Below are positions 8,181 through 18,536 of a stretch of DNA of 64,000 nt, one piece after another (position 1 is the first letter of the stretch; each line of letters starts with the position of its first letter). A program made the position numbers and the translations under genes. A model generated the notes under the pieces. It had not been told where the DNA came from and ran no database searches. It saw only the letters and a program-made list of their open reading frames with translations. Source of the DNA: SZUA-430 sp044375275 (lineage in GTDB: Bacteria; Pseudomonadota; Alphaproteobacteria; Micropepsales; Micropepsaceae); assembly GCA_044375275.1 (NCBI GenBank), contig JBILMZ010000001.1, positions 1 through 64,000 of the forward strand, read 5' to 3'.

Positions 8181-9371
8181 TCAGGCGATGAGCTTGAGTT
8201 CGCGCCCGGCCTCGGCGAAGCGATCCATGGCAAACAGCACGTCCTCGCGTGTCAGGGCGGCCGACATCTGCGTGCGGATGCGGGCCTTGCCGTGCGGCAC
8301 GACCGGATACGAGAACCCGATCACGTAGACACCCTTGGCCAGCATCAACTCGGCGAAGCGCGCAGCCACTGCCGCGTCACCCAGCATGACTGGCACGATC
8401 GGGTGCTCGCCCGGGACGATGTTGAAGCCGAGCCTGGTCATGCCCTGCCTGAACAACTGCGTGTTTGCGTTCAGCCTTTCGATGAGCTCGCCAGAGCGGG
8501 CCAGAAGGTCAATGGCTGCAATGGAAGCTGCCGCGATTGCTGGCGGAATCGAGTTCGAAAAGAGGTACGGCCTTGAGCGCTGGCGCAGCAGGTCGATGAT
8601 TTCCTTGCGGCCGCTGGTGAAACCGCCGCTGGCGCCGCCGAGTGCCTTTCCCAGGGTTCCCGTGATGATGTCGATCCGGCCCATGACGCCTGCGCGTTCA
8701 TGCGTGCCGCGCCCTGTCTTGCCGGTGAAACCTGACGCGTGCGAGTCGTCGACCATGACCAGGGCGTCGTATTTTTCAGCCAGCGCGCAGATCTCATCGA
8801 GCTTTGCGTAGTAGCCGTCCATCGAGAAGACGCCGTCGGTCGCAATCATCCTGAAGCGGGCGCCCTCAGCCTCCTTCAGCTTCTGCTCGAGCTCGGCCAT
8901 GTCGCCATTGCGGTATCGTGCGCGCTGTGCCTTGCACAGGCGGATCCCGTCAATGATGCTGGCGTGGTTCAGTTCATCCGAGATAACGCAGTCTTCCTCG
9001 GTCAGCAGCGTTTCGAACAGGCCTCCATTGGCGTCGAAGCATGACGAATAGAGGATGGTGTCTTCCGTGCCGAGGAAGGCGCTGATCTTGCGTTCCAGTT
9101 CCTTGTGAATTTCCTGCGTGCCGCAGATGAAACGCACTGACGCCATGCCGTAACCCCAACGATCCAGGGCTTCGTGCGCTGCCCGGATGATGTCGGGATG
9201 GCTCGCCAACCCCAGATAGTTGTTGGCGCAGAGGTTCAGGACTTCCTTCCCGCCGGTCACGCGCACATGCCCGGCCTGCGGGGTGGCAATGACACGCTCG
9301 GGCTTTTCGAGGCCTGCGGTCCTGATCGTCTCCAGCGTCTGCGCGAGATGCGCGCGATACTTGCCGTACAT
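8181..9371 (-). CDS. kbl: 2-amino-3-ketobutyrate CoA ligase (glycine C-acetyltransferase)
   Basis: PLP enzyme of the alpha-oxoamine synthase family. With CoA it splits 2-amino-3-ketobutyrate to glycine and acetyl-CoA, the second step of threonine catabolism. 396 residues, the usual length. The PLP lysine is K242 in [25 protein letters not shown] (around 207-217) holds the cofactor-contacting Asp and His. Its ATG shares one base with the tdh stop (TGATG), so the pair is translationally coupled and substrate may be handed over directly, as tdh product is unstable. Confidence 0.95.
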   Translation of the reverse strand: MYGKYRAHLAQTLETIRTAGLEKPERVIATPQAGHVRVTGGKEVLNLCANNYLGLASHPDIIRAAHEALDRWGYGMASVRFICGTQEIHKELERKISAFLGTEDTILYSSCFDANGGLFETLLTEEDCVISDELNHASIIDGIRLCKAQRARYRNGDMAELEQKLKEAEGARFRMIATDGVFSMDGYYAKLDEICALAEKYDALVMVDDSHASGFTGKTGRGTHERAGVMGRIDIITGTLGKALGGASGGFTSGRKEIIDLLRQRSRPYLFSNSIPPAIAAASIAAIDLLARSGELIERLNANTQLFRQGMTRLGFNIVPGEHPIVPVMLGDAAVAARFAELMLAKGVYVIGFSYPVVPHGKARIRTQMSAALTREDVLFAMDRFAEAGRELKLIA

Positions 9372-10402
9372 CAGAGATCAGCCCACTTCAGGACGACCTT
9401 GCCCGAGCTGCCCGTGCGCATGGCGGCAAAGCCCTTTTCGAATTCCGTGTAGTGGAACCGGTGGGTGATGACCGGCGAGATATCCAGACCTGACTGAATG
9501 AGCACGGACATCTTGTACCAGGTCTCGTACATCTCGCGGCCATAGATGCCCTTGATGGTCAGCATGTTGAAGATGACCTTGTTCCAGTCGATGGACATGT
9601 CCGACGTGGGGATCCCGAGCATGGCGATGCGCCCGCCATGGCACATGTTGGCGAGCATGTCGCGGAAGGCAAACGGATTGCCCGACATTTCAAGGCCCAC
9701 ATCGAAGCCTTCCCGCATGCCGAGTTTGTTCTGGGCGTCGGCAATCGACATTTCCTTCACGTTGACGGCGAGGTCGACCTTCATGCGTCGCGCCAGTTCG
9801 AGACGGGACTCGTTCATGTCGGTAATGACCACGTAGCGTGCGCCAGCCTGGCGTACGACGGCGGCTGCCATGATGCCAATGGGCCCTGCCCCGGTGATCA
9901 GCACGTCCTCGCCGAGGACCGGGAACTGAAGTGCCGTGTGAACCGCATTTCCGAACGGATCGAAGATCGACGCCACATCAAGGTCAATGCCTTCATGGTG
10001 ATGCCAGATATTCGTCATTGGCAGTGAAATGTACTCCGCGAAAGCGCCCGTACGATTGACGCCCACGCCGCTGGTATTGGCACACATGTGGTAGCGGCCT
10101 GCCATGCAGTTGCGGCAGCGGCCGCAGACAATGTGACCTTCGCCGCTGACAATTTCGCCCTTGCGGTAGTCCGTGACGTTGGAGCCCACGTCCACGATCT
10201 CGCCGACGAACTCGTGACCAATGACGAGCGGAACCGGAATGGTCTTCTGCGCCCACTCATCCCAGTTGTAGATGTGCTGATCCGTGCCGCAGATACCCGT
10301 GCGCAGCACGCGGATCATCACGTCATTGATCCCCATCTGGGGTTCAGGAACGTCTGCAAGCCAGAGGCCTGGTTCTGCCCGCGATTTGACAAGCGCCTTC
10401 AT
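9371..10402 (-). CDS. tdh: L-threonine 3-dehydrogenase
   Basis: Zinc-dependent MDR dehydrogenase that oxidises L-threonine to 2-amino-3-ketobutyrate with NAD. The ATG at 10400-10402 follows a GGGAGA ribosome site and gives 343 residues, the family length; an in-frame codon 39 bases earlier is less likely. [15 protein letters not shown] carries the catalytic zinc Cys, [15 protein letters not shown] the four structural zinc ligands, and [14 protein letters not shown] the NAD-binding glycines. It is directly coupled to kbl. Confidence 0.95.
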   Translation of the reverse strand: MKALVKSRAEPGLWLADVPEPQMGINDVMIRVLRTGICGTDQHIYNWDEWAQKTIPVPLVIGHEFVGEIVDVGSNVTDYRKGEIVSGEGHIVCGRCRNCMAGRYHMCANTSGVGVNRTGAFAEYISLPMTNIWHHHEGIDLDVASIFDPFGNAVHTALQFPVLGEDVLITGAGPIGIMAAAVVRQAGARYVVITDMNESRLELARRMKVDLAVNVKEMSIADAQNKLGMREGFDVGLEMSGNPFAFRDMLANMCHGGRIAMLGIPTSDMSIDWNKVIFNMLTIKGIYGREMYETWYKMSVLIQSGLDISPVITHRFHYTEFEKGFAAMRTGSSGKVVLKWADL

Positions 10403-10513
10403 GTCTTTTCTCCCTGGGACCTCCGGCACGACGGTCGTCACCGGTGCTGCATGGGTCTGTCAGCCAATTTCCGGCCGGCACATTATCAATGCCGAACTTC
10501 CGATGTAAGGGCG

Positions 10514-10534
10514 ACCGCACGTGCACCGTGCGGT
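10514..10534. terminator. Perfect 8-bp hairpin between yggS and tdh
   Basis: ACCGCACG (10514-10521) and CGTGCGGT (10527-10534) are exact inverted copies around the loop TGCAC. It lies just after the yggS stop in the direction of transcription and before the tdh promoter region. No T-tract follows on the minus strand, so it could be a terminator of unusual type or an operator. Confidence 0.4.
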
Positions 10535-10560
10535 GTTTCGCGGCAGCCTTGCCGCACTGG

Positions 10561-11253
10561 TCAAGCCTGCGTGGCGCGTTCTCCAAAGATGGCGCTGCCG
10601 ATCCGGACACATGTGGCGCCGAGCGCTATGGCTGCCTCAAAGTCTCCGCTCATGCCCATGCTCAGTTCCTTCAGGCCCGCCTGGCGCGCCAGTTTCCCCA
10701 GCAATGCGAAGTGTGGTGCGGGCTGGTCTTCGACAGGCGGAATACACATGAGCCCGTCGATCTTCAACTTCCATTCGTCCCTGCACCTTTCCACGAAAGC
10801 CAGTGCTTCACGCGGCGGCAGACCCGCTTTCTGCTCTTCCTCGCCGGTGTTTACCTGCACATACAACGCAGGGCACCGCCCTGCCCTGTCGGCTGCGCGC
10901 ATCAGGGCCTCAGCGAGGCTTGGCCTGTCTAGGGTGTGAATCACATCGAAGAGCGCCACCGCATCCCGCGCCTTGTTCGACTGAAGCGGGCCGATCAGGT
11001 GGAGTTCGAAACTTGCGCCGCCTGCACGGAGTTCCGGAAATTTCGACTGAGCTTCCTGAACACGGTTCTCGCCGAAGATGGACTGTCCCGCCTCAAGGGC
11101 AAACCGAACGGCATCAATGGGGTGGGTCTTGCTGACAGCGATCAGCCTGATGCCAGCCGGATCGCGGCTGGCAAGCGCTGCGGCCCGGCCGATCCGCGAC
11201 CGTACCTCGCCGAGGTTTGCCGAGATTTCCGATGCTGTTATGGATGGTCCCAT
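10561..11253 (-). CDS. yggS: YggS-family pyridoxal phosphate homeostasis protein
   Basis: 230 residues, a single TIM-barrel PLP-binding protein (PLPBP/YggS) that buffers free PLP and amino/keto acid pools; no enzymatic activity is established. The PLP lysine lies in LIAVSKTHP, with FGENRVQEA, HLIGPLQSNK and the phosphate-binding SMGMSGDFEAAI near the C-terminus. The ATG at 11251-11253 is chosen because the family starts shortly before the helix EVRSRIGRAA. This start codon lies on the same CATG as the start of the divergent ThiE-like gene. Confidence 0.9.
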   Translation of the reverse strand: MGPSITASEISANLGEVRSRIGRAAALASRDPAGIRLIAVSKTHPIDAVRFALEAGQSIFGENRVQEAQSKFPELRAGGASFELHLIGPLQSNKARDAVALFDVIHTLDRPSLAEALMRAADRAGRCPALYVQVNTGEEEQKAGLPPREALAFVERCRDEWKLKIDGLMCIPPVEDQPAPHFALLGKLARQAGLKELSMGMSGDFEAAIALGATCVRIGSAIFGERATQA

Positions 11254-11914
11254 GAGCGACAACCAGACCCGTGAATGGAGGCGGAACCTTGCACGGATGG
11301 CCCGCAGGCTCAACGCCCGCGCACGGCCTCGTCCTGCCATTGCCGGACTTGTCCTGATGACAGATGACCGGTTGACCGTGAATTGGGTCAGCGCCGCGCT
11401 TGCGTTGCCGGCCGGGTCTGCCGTCATCGTGCGTCACCGCAATTCCCGGGCACGGGAAAGCCTTGCGCGCGCGTTGCTACAGGTCTGCCGCCGCCGGCGT
11501 GTCCTCCTGATTGTCGCGGAAGATTTTCACCTTGCCCGGCGCATTCATGCAGACGGGGTTCATGTTCCGGAGCGGCTTGCGGGCCGGATCCCCGGCCTGC
11601 GGACGGCCAACAAAGACTGGATCATAACCACGTCGGTTCACAGCCTGGGTGCCCGCTTGCAGGCCGAGCGCCTGTCGCCTGACGCCCTGCTCGTGTCCCC
11701 GCTATTCGATACGGCGAGCCATGCCGGCAAGACGTCGCTGGGCAAGACCCGTCTGTCCGCCATTGTTTCCGGCAGCCGCCTGCCCTGCCTTGCCCTGGGC
11801 GGCATTGATGCTTCGAACGTGTCGCTGGTTTCCGGACTACCCGTTCAGGGCATCGCGCTCATACGCGGATGGCTTGGCGCGGATGGCTCGGCGCCGATTG
11901 CCGCTAGAAGCTGA
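11252..11914 (+). CDS. Thiamine-phosphate synthase/TenI-like TIM-barrel protein
   Basis: 220 residues from ATG 11252 (an in-frame ATG at 11240 is the alternative). The order of motifs follows ThiE: LVLMTDDR, then VIVRHRN where ThiE has its QLREK strand, GVHVPE where ThiE has GVHLGQ, TTSVHSLGARLQAE, DALLVSPLFDTASHAGK and CLALGGID. Typical ThiE couples HMP-PP and thiazole phosphate. Several conserved residues differ here and the N-terminal 25 residues are Arg-rich, so it may be a divergent ThiE or a TenI-like protein without that activity. No other thi genes are nearby. Its 3' end overlaps the convergent porin gene by 11 bases. Confidence 0.68.
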   Translation: MSDNQTREWRRNLARMARRLNARARPRPAIAGLVLMTDDRLTVNWVSAALALPAGSAVIVRHRNSRARESLARALLQVCRRRRVLLIVAEDFHLARRIHADGVHVPERLAGRIPGLRTANKDWIITTSVHSLGARLQAERLSPDALLVSPLFDTASHAGKTSLGKTRLSAIVSGSRLPCLALGGIDASNVSLVSGLPVQGIALIRGWLGADGSAPIAARS

Positions 11915-13124
11915 AGGTCGTTTCCAGATAGCCGACATTGCCGTCAAGCGTGTAGCAACCAAACCCGCCTGAATCGGTCGGACAGCCCCCGAAGGGCCCC
12001 TCGAACTCGAAATGCTGGTAACCGGCTGACACCCGCCAGTTCTCATCCAGCGTGTAGGCGCCCGCGAACTGAAGGCCTTCTCCGGCCTGGTTGTCGGAAA
12101 ACGGCAGCTCAGCGTCTGCGGTGACGTAGTTCACGCCAAACATCCACGGGCCGGTTTCGTAGGTCAGACCCACGCTCCAGATGTCAGTGTAGCTGTCCTC
12201 GTAGACATTGGCCAAAAAGCCCTGGGTGACGGGGCCACCGCCGGCAACGTTTGTCTGTCGGAAAGCTGCGCCCACGGTCCACTCGCGATAGCCGAGCTTG
12301 GCTGCGGCTCCCCACTCCTCAAGGTCACCGAAAAAACCCGGCGAGGTGTTGGCGACATTTTCACCGGTCACGTAACCAACCGAAAGGCCAAGGTCGACCT
12401 CGCCAATTGTGCGCAGGTAGTTCGCCGCGAAGTCCCAGACGTTGGCCTGTTCGTTCGCTTCGTCGTCACCAAACACATCACCGAGATCGCGCGTCCCATC
12501 CGGCGCGTATGAAACTGCCAGATGAAGGCCGCCGAGATCCGGCGTCATGTACATGATCTTCAGATAGTCGTCCGATCCGTGAATGTCGGAGCGCAGCTGC
12601 ATGCCGTTCGGGCTGAACAGGCTGCCCGGATCCTGGGGTTCAGAGCCGCAGGAGAAACTGCAGGGATAGCCCAACAGGAATACTTCGGGGTTGTCGACGC
12701 GGATGCTCTTCGTGACCGACGGAACCGCAAGGCCGAGGATGTCTGCTGCGCCATCCTGCAAGCCCATCTGGAAGCGACCGATCCGCGAGTCCCAGTAAAC
12801 CCATGCTTCCTCGAGAATGTTCGAAGCACCTGCGTCATTCAGAAACGAGTCGAAATTTGATGCATAGTCGACATCGACTGCCGCGCGGGCACCAATCTCT
12901 CCGCCTCCGTCGAGCGGCATGGACAATGAACCGAAGAGCCCTGAGTCCACCGCAAGCGCAGCTTCATCCAGGCCGTCCATGTTCGACTGGTCAATGACGG
13001 CACCGACGACGCTGACATGACCGTTGAGGCGCAGAATCACGGAGTCCGTTCCCTCCGCGACGGCCGGCAGGGCCGCTGCAGATGCCAGGACTGTCGTCAG
13101 GGCAAGGCAGACAAAACGGTTCAT
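11904..13124 (-). CDS. Outer-membrane porin (alphaproteobacterial type), paralogue 1
   Basis: 406 residues with a signal peptide (MNRFVCLALTTVLASAAALPAVA, cleaved near AVA) and a beta-barrel pattern throughout: alternating hydrophobic/aromatic strands such as VDLGLSVGYVTGENV and WTVGAAFRQTNV, plus a terminal Phe (TTFSF) used by the BAM machinery. It has extra cysteines in YPCSFSCGSEP and again near the C-terminus (FGGCPTDSGGFGCYTLD), unusual for porins. It lies just downstream of a paralogous porin on the same strand, with 27 bases between them, so the two may share a transcript. Confidence 0.85.
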   Translation of the reverse strand: MNRFVCLALTTVLASAAALPAVAEGTDSVILRLNGHVSVVGAVIDQSNMDGLDEAALAVDSGLFGSLSMPLDGGGEIGARAAVDVDYASNFDSFLNDAGASNILEEAWVYWDSRIGRFQMGLQDGAADILGLAVPSVTKSIRVDNPEVFLLGYPCSFSCGSEPQDPGSLFSPNGMQLRSDIHGSDDYLKIMYMTPDLGGLHLAVSYAPDGTRDLGDVFGDDEANEQANVWDFAANYLRTIGEVDLGLSVGYVTGENVANTSPGFFGDLEEWGAAAKLGYREWTVGAAFRQTNVAGGGPVTQGFLANVYEDSYTDIWSVGLTYETGPWMFGVNYVTADAELPFSDNQAGEGLQFAGAYTLDENWRVSAGYQHFEFEGPFGGCPTDSGGFGCYTLDGNVGYLETTFSF

Positions 13125-13151
13125 CAGGCGTCACTCAACAGGTCGGCGGCT

Positions 13152-14438
13152 TCAGAAGGAAATGGAGGTCTGAAGGTAGCCCATATTGGCGTCGAGCGTA
13201 TCACAAACGGGCGTGACACCCGCTACACAAGTGCCGCCGGGGCCTTCGAAGCTGTAATGTTGGTAACCGGCGACGATGCGTGCGTTCTCGTCGAATTCGT
13301 AGCCAATGGCGCCAGCCCAGCCTTGCGCGTCCTGCGTCAGTCCGGCGGCGAGCAGTCCATCCGGCAGCTCTTCTTCGAGGTTAACGTACTCGGCGCCAAT
13401 GCGCCACGGACCCGTTTCGTAGGTCACGCCCGCGCCCCATGTCGTCGTGTGGTTGTCCGGCAGAACACATCCGGCGAGCGTCGCGCATCCGACAGACACA
13501 GCGCCGCCATCGGCGAGCCCTGCACCACCGGCGACGTTCGTCACGCGGTAGGAGCCACCGACTTTCAGTCCTTCATAGGCAACCTGCGCGCCGAAGCCCC
13601 ATTCTTCAAGGTCACCGGGTTCGAAGGCGAAGGAATTCACGGACGTCAGCACCGGAAGCGCCGCGACATAAGAGACTTGCCGCGTCGTGGCGTTCTCGTT
13701 GTAGCCAGCGACGTAGCCTGCATAAAAGCCGACATCGAAGGCGCTCAGCGAGCCCTGGTAGTTCACGCCCACTTCCCAGATGTTGCCCTGCTTGTCGGCG
13801 TCGTCGTTTGCCTTGAAGAGGTCATTGACCCCGCGCGTCAGCTCCGGCGTATAGGACGCGGAAAGCTGGACGCCGATCAGGCGCGGCGAATAGTAGATGA
13901 TCTTCAGAGCATCGCCGGACGCATTCAGATCCGTGCGGATATGTGCGCCATTGGGCGCGTAAGCGCTGAAGCTGTCCGCGGGCGGGTTCTGAAGCGGAAA
14001 TGCGCGCGCGTCATCGAGACGATTGATCTCCGAGACCGTCGGCGAGAAAATTCCTGCGCTGTCTGCGGCGCCATCCTCAAGCCCCAGTGTCAGACGGCCG
14101 AAGGCTGTCTGCACATAGAGCCAGACTTCGTCGACAATTTCGGGGGCACCATGGATCTGGTCATTCGAGAATTCGTGCTCGCTTGACTGGAAGCGTAGCT
14201 GTCCGCGCAGCCCGTATTCGACGCCGCTGTCAGACACCGTCTTGACACGACCCCAAACCTTGCCTTCGGCGGCGAAGCCAAAGTCGTTCAGTTCGTTCGA
14301 CGGAATTTCATCCTGCTCGATCCCGTAGGATGACAGGTTGGCCTGACCACCCCAGTCATAAGACCACTCTCCCGCCACGGCAGGCGCGGTCAACGCCAGG
14401 AATGAAACTGCTGCTACTGCCGGCAATAAACGGGTCAT
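13152..14438 (-). CDS. Outer-membrane porin, paralogue 2
   Basis: 428 residues from ATG 14436-14438 (a 15-codon upstream extension is unlikely because the signal peptide MTRLLPAVAAVSFLALTAPAVA starts here). Beta-barrel pattern with VGVNYQGSLSAFDVGFYAGY and a terminal Phe (QTSISF). It shares with its neighbour the LGLEDGAADSAGIFSP/MGLQDGAADILGLAVP block, the GVTYETGPW(R/M) strand and the last 40 residues (FEGPGGTC...CDTLDANMGYL), so the two arose by duplication. Diffusion of small solutes is the expected role; specificity is unknown. Confidence 0.87.
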   Translation of the reverse strand: MTRLLPAVAAVSFLALTAPAVAGEWSYDWGGQANLSSYGIEQDEIPSNELNDFGFAAEGKVWGRVKTVSDSGVEYGLRGQLRFQSSEHEFSNDQIHGAPEIVDEVWLYVQTAFGRLTLGLEDGAADSAGIFSPTVSEINRLDDARAFPLQNPPADSFSAYAPNGAHIRTDLNASGDALKIIYYSPRLIGVQLSASYTPELTRGVNDLFKANDDADKQGNIWEVGVNYQGSLSAFDVGFYAGYVAGYNENATTRQVSYVAALPVLTSVNSFAFEPGDLEEWGFGAQVAYEGLKVGGSYRVTNVAGGAGLADGGAVSVGCATLAGCVLPDNHTTTWGAGVTYETGPWRIGAEYVNLEEELPDGLLAAGLTQDAQGWAGAIGYEFDENARIVAGYQHYSFEGPGGTCVAGVTPVCDTLDANMGYLQTSISF

Positions 14439-14756
14439 GAGGAGCCCTTCAAAAGATACAGAAAACACCAACTGGTCCCCCACCCCGGAAAAGAAGGCAA
14501 TTCGCCATTCCGGTCAAGCATTTGATCCTCCCGCGCGCAGTTCACGACAGCAGTGTGGCGGCTCCGTTTCAGGATAACTGCAGGTTTCAGCATGCCCGCA
14601 TTGCGCGGAAATGCTGATGCACGCACAAAAATACCAAATTTAACGCGCGCCACGATTGCTGCCTGATCACGCGTTCGCGTATAAAGCGGCCTGCCGCGGG
14701 CTGAAAGCCCATGGTCCGTTCACCTTATCCCGGTGCCCCAGATTCGAGCGTTGTCC
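14439..14756. promoter_or_regulatory. Divergent intergenic region between porin and DUF3576 lipoprotein
   Basis: 318 bases without a credible gene. It must contain the promoter of the porin pair (leftward) and of the lipoprotein-leuS-lptE-holA run (rightward). The middle is relatively AT-rich (CAAAAATACCAAATTTAACG, 14626-14645) and TATAAA occurs near 14681. I see no strong hairpin or RNA gene. Confidence 0.4.
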
Positions 14757-15308
14757 ATGAAAACCAAGCTGCTTTCCGTATTTCTCGCCGCTGCAGTCCT
14801 GTCCGGTTGCGGGTCCGATCCCGAAAAGCCGCAACCAACGGCTGACGTGCCTCCGCCCGCCCCTTCCTCGAAGGCTGAGAGCGGCGATACAGGCGTTTTT
14901 GGCTGGCTTGGCGTGACAGGTGACAGCAGCACCTCCAGCAGTTCGAGCAGCTCAAGCAGCGCCGGGCTCAAGCCGGAGGACAGGAAGGGCGTGGCCGTGA
15001 ACGCCTATCTGTGGCGTTCAAGCCTGGACTCGCTCTCCTTCATGCCGATGGAACAGACGGATCCTTTTGCCGGCATCATCAAGACCGGCTGGTACACCCC
15101 GCCCTCCGCACCCAACGAGCGCCTGAAGGTATCGGTCTTCATTCTCGATACGCGCCTTCGTGCAGAGGCGGTTCGCGTTTCCATTTTCAAGGAAGCGAAG
15201 AAACCAACCGGCGAGTGGGCAACTGCCACGGTCGATCCGGAAACCGTCACGAAGCTTGAGAACGTGATCCTCGACAGGGCGCGCCAACTGAAGATCCAGT
15301 CCGAATAG
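14757..15308 (+). CDS. DUF3576 outer-membrane/periplasmic lipoprotein
   Basis: 183 residues from ATG 14757; signal peptide with lipobox VLSGC places the lipidated Cys at residue 18. A Pro/Ser linker follows, with an almost pure serine run of about ten residues near 62-72. The C-terminal 100 residues (from VAVNAYLWRSSLDSL to the end) match DUF3576, a domain seen in alphaproteobacterial lipoproteins located upstream of leuS. Function unknown; cell-envelope role inferred from the lipobox and from lptE two genes downstream. Confidence 0.83.
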   Translation: MKTKLLSVFLAAAVLSGCGSDPEKPQPTADVPPPAPSSKAESGDTGVFGWLGVTGDSSTSSSSSSSSSAGLKPEDRKGVAVNAYLWRSSLDSLSFMPMEQTDPFAGIIKTGWYTPPSAPNERLKVSVFILDTRLRAEAVRVSIFKEAKKPTGEWATATVDPETVTKLENVILDRARQLKIQSE

Positions 15309-15425
15309 GAAGGCTCATCAACAGGCGCGGCCCGATGCCGCTTCTGTAATCACCGTTCTGCGCTGGTAAACTTCGTGTAACGGTCCTGTCAGAGACTGTA
15401 ACACGCAGCCAAACGGAATTTGCAG

Positions 15426-17999
15426 ATGTCGCGCTACAACGCACGCGAAGTTGAACCCAAGTGGCAGAAGGCCTGGGAAGAATCCCGGGTCTTCGAAGCC
15501 GGCATCGATCGCAGCAAACCCAAGTATTATGTGCTCGAGATGTTCCCCTATCCGTCGGGGCGCATCCATATCGGGCATGGCCGCAACTATGTGATGGGTG
15601 ACGTCGTCGCCCGGTTCAAGCGGGCCATGGGATTCAACGTGCTGCATCCGATGGGCTGGGATGCGTTCGGCATGCCTGCCGAAAATGCTGCCATGGAGCA
15701 GAAGTCCCACCCCGGCACCTGGACCTACGCAAACATCGAAACAATGAAGTCCCAGCTCAAGCTGCTTGGGCTTTCGATCGACTGGAGCCGAGAGTTCGCA
15801 ACCTGCGACCCGACCTATTATCGCCACCAGCAGAAGATGTTCCTGGACTTCCTCCGCCTGGGCCTGGTCGCGCGCAAGGAGTCGAACGTCAACTGGGATC
15901 CTGTCGACAACACGGTTCTTGCGAACGAGCAAGTGGTGGATGGACGTGGCTGGCGCTCAGGCGCGCTCGTGGAGCAGCGCAAGCTGACGCAGTGGTTCCT
16001 GCGCATTTCGGACATGGCTGAGGAGTTGCTCGAAGCGATCGACACGCTGGATCGCTGGCCGGACAAGGTCCGCCTGATGCAGCGCAACTGGATCGGACGC
16101 TCTGAAGGCGCGCGCGTGACCTTTGCGCTGACCGACAAGGTGCACACGTCACTCGAGGTCTTCACCACGCGGCCGGACACGCTGTTCGGTGCAAGCTTCT
16201 GTGCGATCTCACCGGATCATGCAATTGCGCAGGACCTGGCCACGTCGAACAAGGCGATTGCCGACTTCATCGCAGAGTGCAAGCGCCTCGGGACGACGGC
16301 GGCGGCGATCGAGTCTGCCGAGAAGATGGGCTTCGATACGGGCCTGCGCGCAAAGCATCCGTTCATTGCCGGGCACACCCTGCCCGTCTACATCGCCAAT
16401 TTCGTGCTCATGGAGTATGGGCTCGGCGCCATTTTCGGATGCCCGGCGCATGACCAGCGCGACCTCGATTTCGCAAGGAAATACAAGCTTCCCGTGTTGC
16501 CGGTCGTCATCCCTGCGGGCGAAGACCCGAAGGCCTTTTCGGTGGGAGAAGAGGCCTATGTCGGTGACGGCCTGCTCGCCAATTCCGAGTTCCTGAACGG
16601 GCTCGGTGTGGACGAGGCGAAAACGAATGTCATCGCGAAGCTGGAGAGCATGGACGTCGGCAAGAAGACGATCACGTATCGCCTTCGGGACTGGGGCATC
16701 AGCCGACAGCGCTACTGGGGCTGCCCGATCCCGATCATTCATTGCGACGCCTGTGGCCCGGTGCCGGTTCCCGAGAAGGACCTGCCGGTGAAGCTGCCTG
16801 AAGATGCGACGTTCGATCTGCCGGGCAATCCGCTTGACCGGCATCCGACCTGGAAGCATGTCGCCTGCCCGACCTGCAAGAAACCAGCTCGGCGCGAGAC
16901 GGATACGATGGACACGTTCGTGGACTCGTCCTGGTACTTCGCCCGGTTCTGCGATTCAAAGGCCGAAGGGCCGACGAACCTCGAGGCCGTGAATTACTGG
17001 CTGCCGGTTGACCAGTATATTGGCGGGATCGAGCACGCGATCCTTCACCTCCTCTATTCGCGCTTCTTCGTGCGCGCCATGAAGAAGGCGGGGCATGCGG
17101 GCCTCAGCGAACCGTTCGCCGGCCTGTTCACGCAAGGCATGATCACGCACGAAACCTACAAGGACGCCGACGGCAAATGGCTGTTCCCTGAACAGGTCGA
17201 GAAGCGTGACGGCGTGACCCTGAAACGTGGGGCCAACTATGCGGTCGAGGTTGGTCCGGTCGAGAAGATGTCGAAGTCCAAGAAGAACGTCGTACCGCCA
17301 GAAGCCGTCGCCGACACCTACGGCGTCGACGCGGCACGGTGGTTCATGATGTCGGACTCGCCGCCGGAGCGTGACTCCGAGTGGAGCGACGCCGGCATCG
17401 AAGGTGCCTGGCGCTTCGTGCAACGCGTGTGGCGACTGCTCGATGAGAGCCTTCCGGCCATTCCCGCGCGCGGCACGCCCTGCCCCGCCGCGATCGGCAA
17501 GCAGGCCAATGACATCCGCCGCGTCACCCATCGGACGATTGCCGCGGTCACCGAAGATCTCGAGAAGTTCCGGTTCAACAAGGCCGTCGCGCGCGTGTTC
17601 GAATTCATCAACGCGCTGTCGGCCTTCGAGCCTAAGGATGCCGGCGACCAGTGGGTGATGCGAGAGGCCCTTGAGGCCCTGACCATGCTGATCAACCCGA
17701 TGGTGCCGCACCTGTCCGAAGAGTGCTGGCAGAAACTGGGCGCGACAACCATGGCGGTGCATGCCCCGTGGCCGAAGGCCGACCCTGAATTGACCCGCCT
17801 GGACAGTGTAACTCTGGCGATTCAGATCGACGGAAAACGCCGGGATGAAGTAGAATTACCCAAGGATTTGCCCTCGAAAGCCGTCGAAGAGGCGGCGCTT
17901 GCCCGGGAAGATGTCCGCAAGGCCATTGACGGACGGGCGATCAAAAAGGTCATTATCGTGCCGAACCGGATTGTGAACATCGTTACGGAGCCAAAATGA
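15426..17999 (+). CDS. leuS: Leucyl-tRNA synthetase
   Basis: Class Ia synthetase charging tRNA-Leu; 857 residues from ATG 15426 (a TTG two codons earlier is less likely). The HIGH signature is seen in [14 protein letters not shown] near residue 45, the CP1 editing domain with [12 protein letters not shown] around 240-253, and the KMSKS loop as [14 protein letters not shown] near 615. A Cys pair ACPTCKK region plus IIHCDACGP suggests a zinc ribbon inside the catalytic domain. Its stop overlaps the lptE start (ATGA), as in other alphaproteobacteria. Confidence 0.98.
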   Translation: MSRYNAREVEPKWQKAWEESRVFEAGIDRSKPKYYVLEMFPYPSGRIHIGHGRNYVMGDVVARFKRAMGFNVLHPMGWDAFGMPAENAAMEQKSHPGTWTYANIETMKSQLKLLGLSIDWSREFATCDPTYYRHQQKMFLDFLRLGLVARKESNVNWDPVDNTVLANEQVVDGRGWRSGALVEQRKLTQWFLRISDMAEELLEAIDTLDRWPDKVRLMQRNWIGRSEGARVTFALTDKVHTSLEVFTTRPDTLFGASFCAISPDHAIAQDLATSNKAIADFIAECKRLGTTAAAIESAEKMGFDTGLRAKHPFIAGHTLPVYIANFVLMEYGLGAIFGCPAHDQRDLDFARKYKLPVLPVVIPAGEDPKAFSVGEEAYVGDGLLANSEFLNGLGVDEAKTNVIAKLESMDVGKKTITYRLRDWGISRQRYWGCPIPIIHCDACGPVPVPEKDLPVKLPEDATFDLPGNPLDRHPTWKHVACPTCKKPARRETDTMDTFVDSSWYFARFCDSKAEGPTNLEAVNYWLPVDQYIGGIEHAILHLLYSRFFVRAMKKAGHAGLSEPFAGLFTQGMITHETYKDADGKWLFPEQVEKRDGVTLKRGANYAVEVGPVEKMSKSKKNVVPPEAVADTYGVDAARWFMMSDSPPERDSEWSDAGIEGAWRFVQRVWRLLDESLPAIPARGTPCPAAIGKQANDIRRVTHRTIAAVTEDLEKFRFNKAVARVFEFINALSAFEPKDAGDQWVMREALEALTMLINPMVPHLSEECWQKLGATTMAVHAPWPKADPELTRLDSVTLAIQIDGKRRDEVELPKDLPSKAVEEAALAREDVRKAIDGRAIKKVIIVPNRIVNIVTEPK

Positions 18000-18514
18000 A
18001 GCGAGTTGCCCGCGCCGTAGTCGTCGCCGCTGCTGCCATCAGTCTTGCCGGCTGCGGGTTCCGTCCGCTTTATGCCGTCGGAACGACACCCGATGGCATG
18101 AGCTCCTATTTCGGCCAGGTCTATGTCGATCCCATTCCCGGTCGCCAGGGTGTTCACCTGCGCAACCAGCTGCTTGATGCCATGACCCCGGGCGGCACGC
18201 CGTCCAGTGCCGCGTACAACCTGAACGTCCAGCTGAAAGACACGAAGGAAGGCCTGGCCATCCAGGAAAACACGCAGATCACGCGTTACAATTATACGCT
18301 CACCGCGAAGTACGAACTGCGCGATGCCGTGTCGAACGAAGTGCTCGACAAGGGTACCGCGCGTGCGATCGCAGCCTATAACGTTGTCGACTCGCAATTC
18401 GGCACACAGTCCGCCGAACGTGACGCGCAGGAACGTGCCGCCCGTGAAGTCGGCGAAGATATCCGTCTGCGCATCGGCCTCTATTTTGAAAACCGCTTCG
18501 GTTCGAAGAACTGA
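17996..18514 (+). CDS. lptE: LPS-assembly lipoprotein LptE
   Basis: 172 residues with a signal peptide and lipobox SLAGC (Cys20), then GFRPLYAVG, the N-terminal signature of LptE. The fold is the usual alpha/beta sandwich that plugs the LptD barrel and helps insert lipopolysaccharide into the outer membrane. Coupled to leuS by a four-base overlap and followed by holA, the classic leuS-lptE-holA order. Confidence 0.93.
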   Translation: MKRVARAVVVAAAAISLAGCGFRPLYAVGTTPDGMSSYFGQVYVDPIPGRQGVHLRNQLLDAMTPGGTPSSAAYNLNVQLKDTKEGLAIQENTQITRYNYTLTAKYELRDAVSNEVLDKGTARAIAAYNVVDSQFGTQSAERDAQERAAREVGEDIRLRIGLYFENRFGSKN

Positions 18515-18536
18515 CGCAAGCTGACAGGCTCGCGAC

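Noticed and set aside
13017..14186. 389-codon plus-strand frame opposite the porin
   Set aside because: The porin on the minus strand has signal peptide and terminal Phe; the opposite frame has none.
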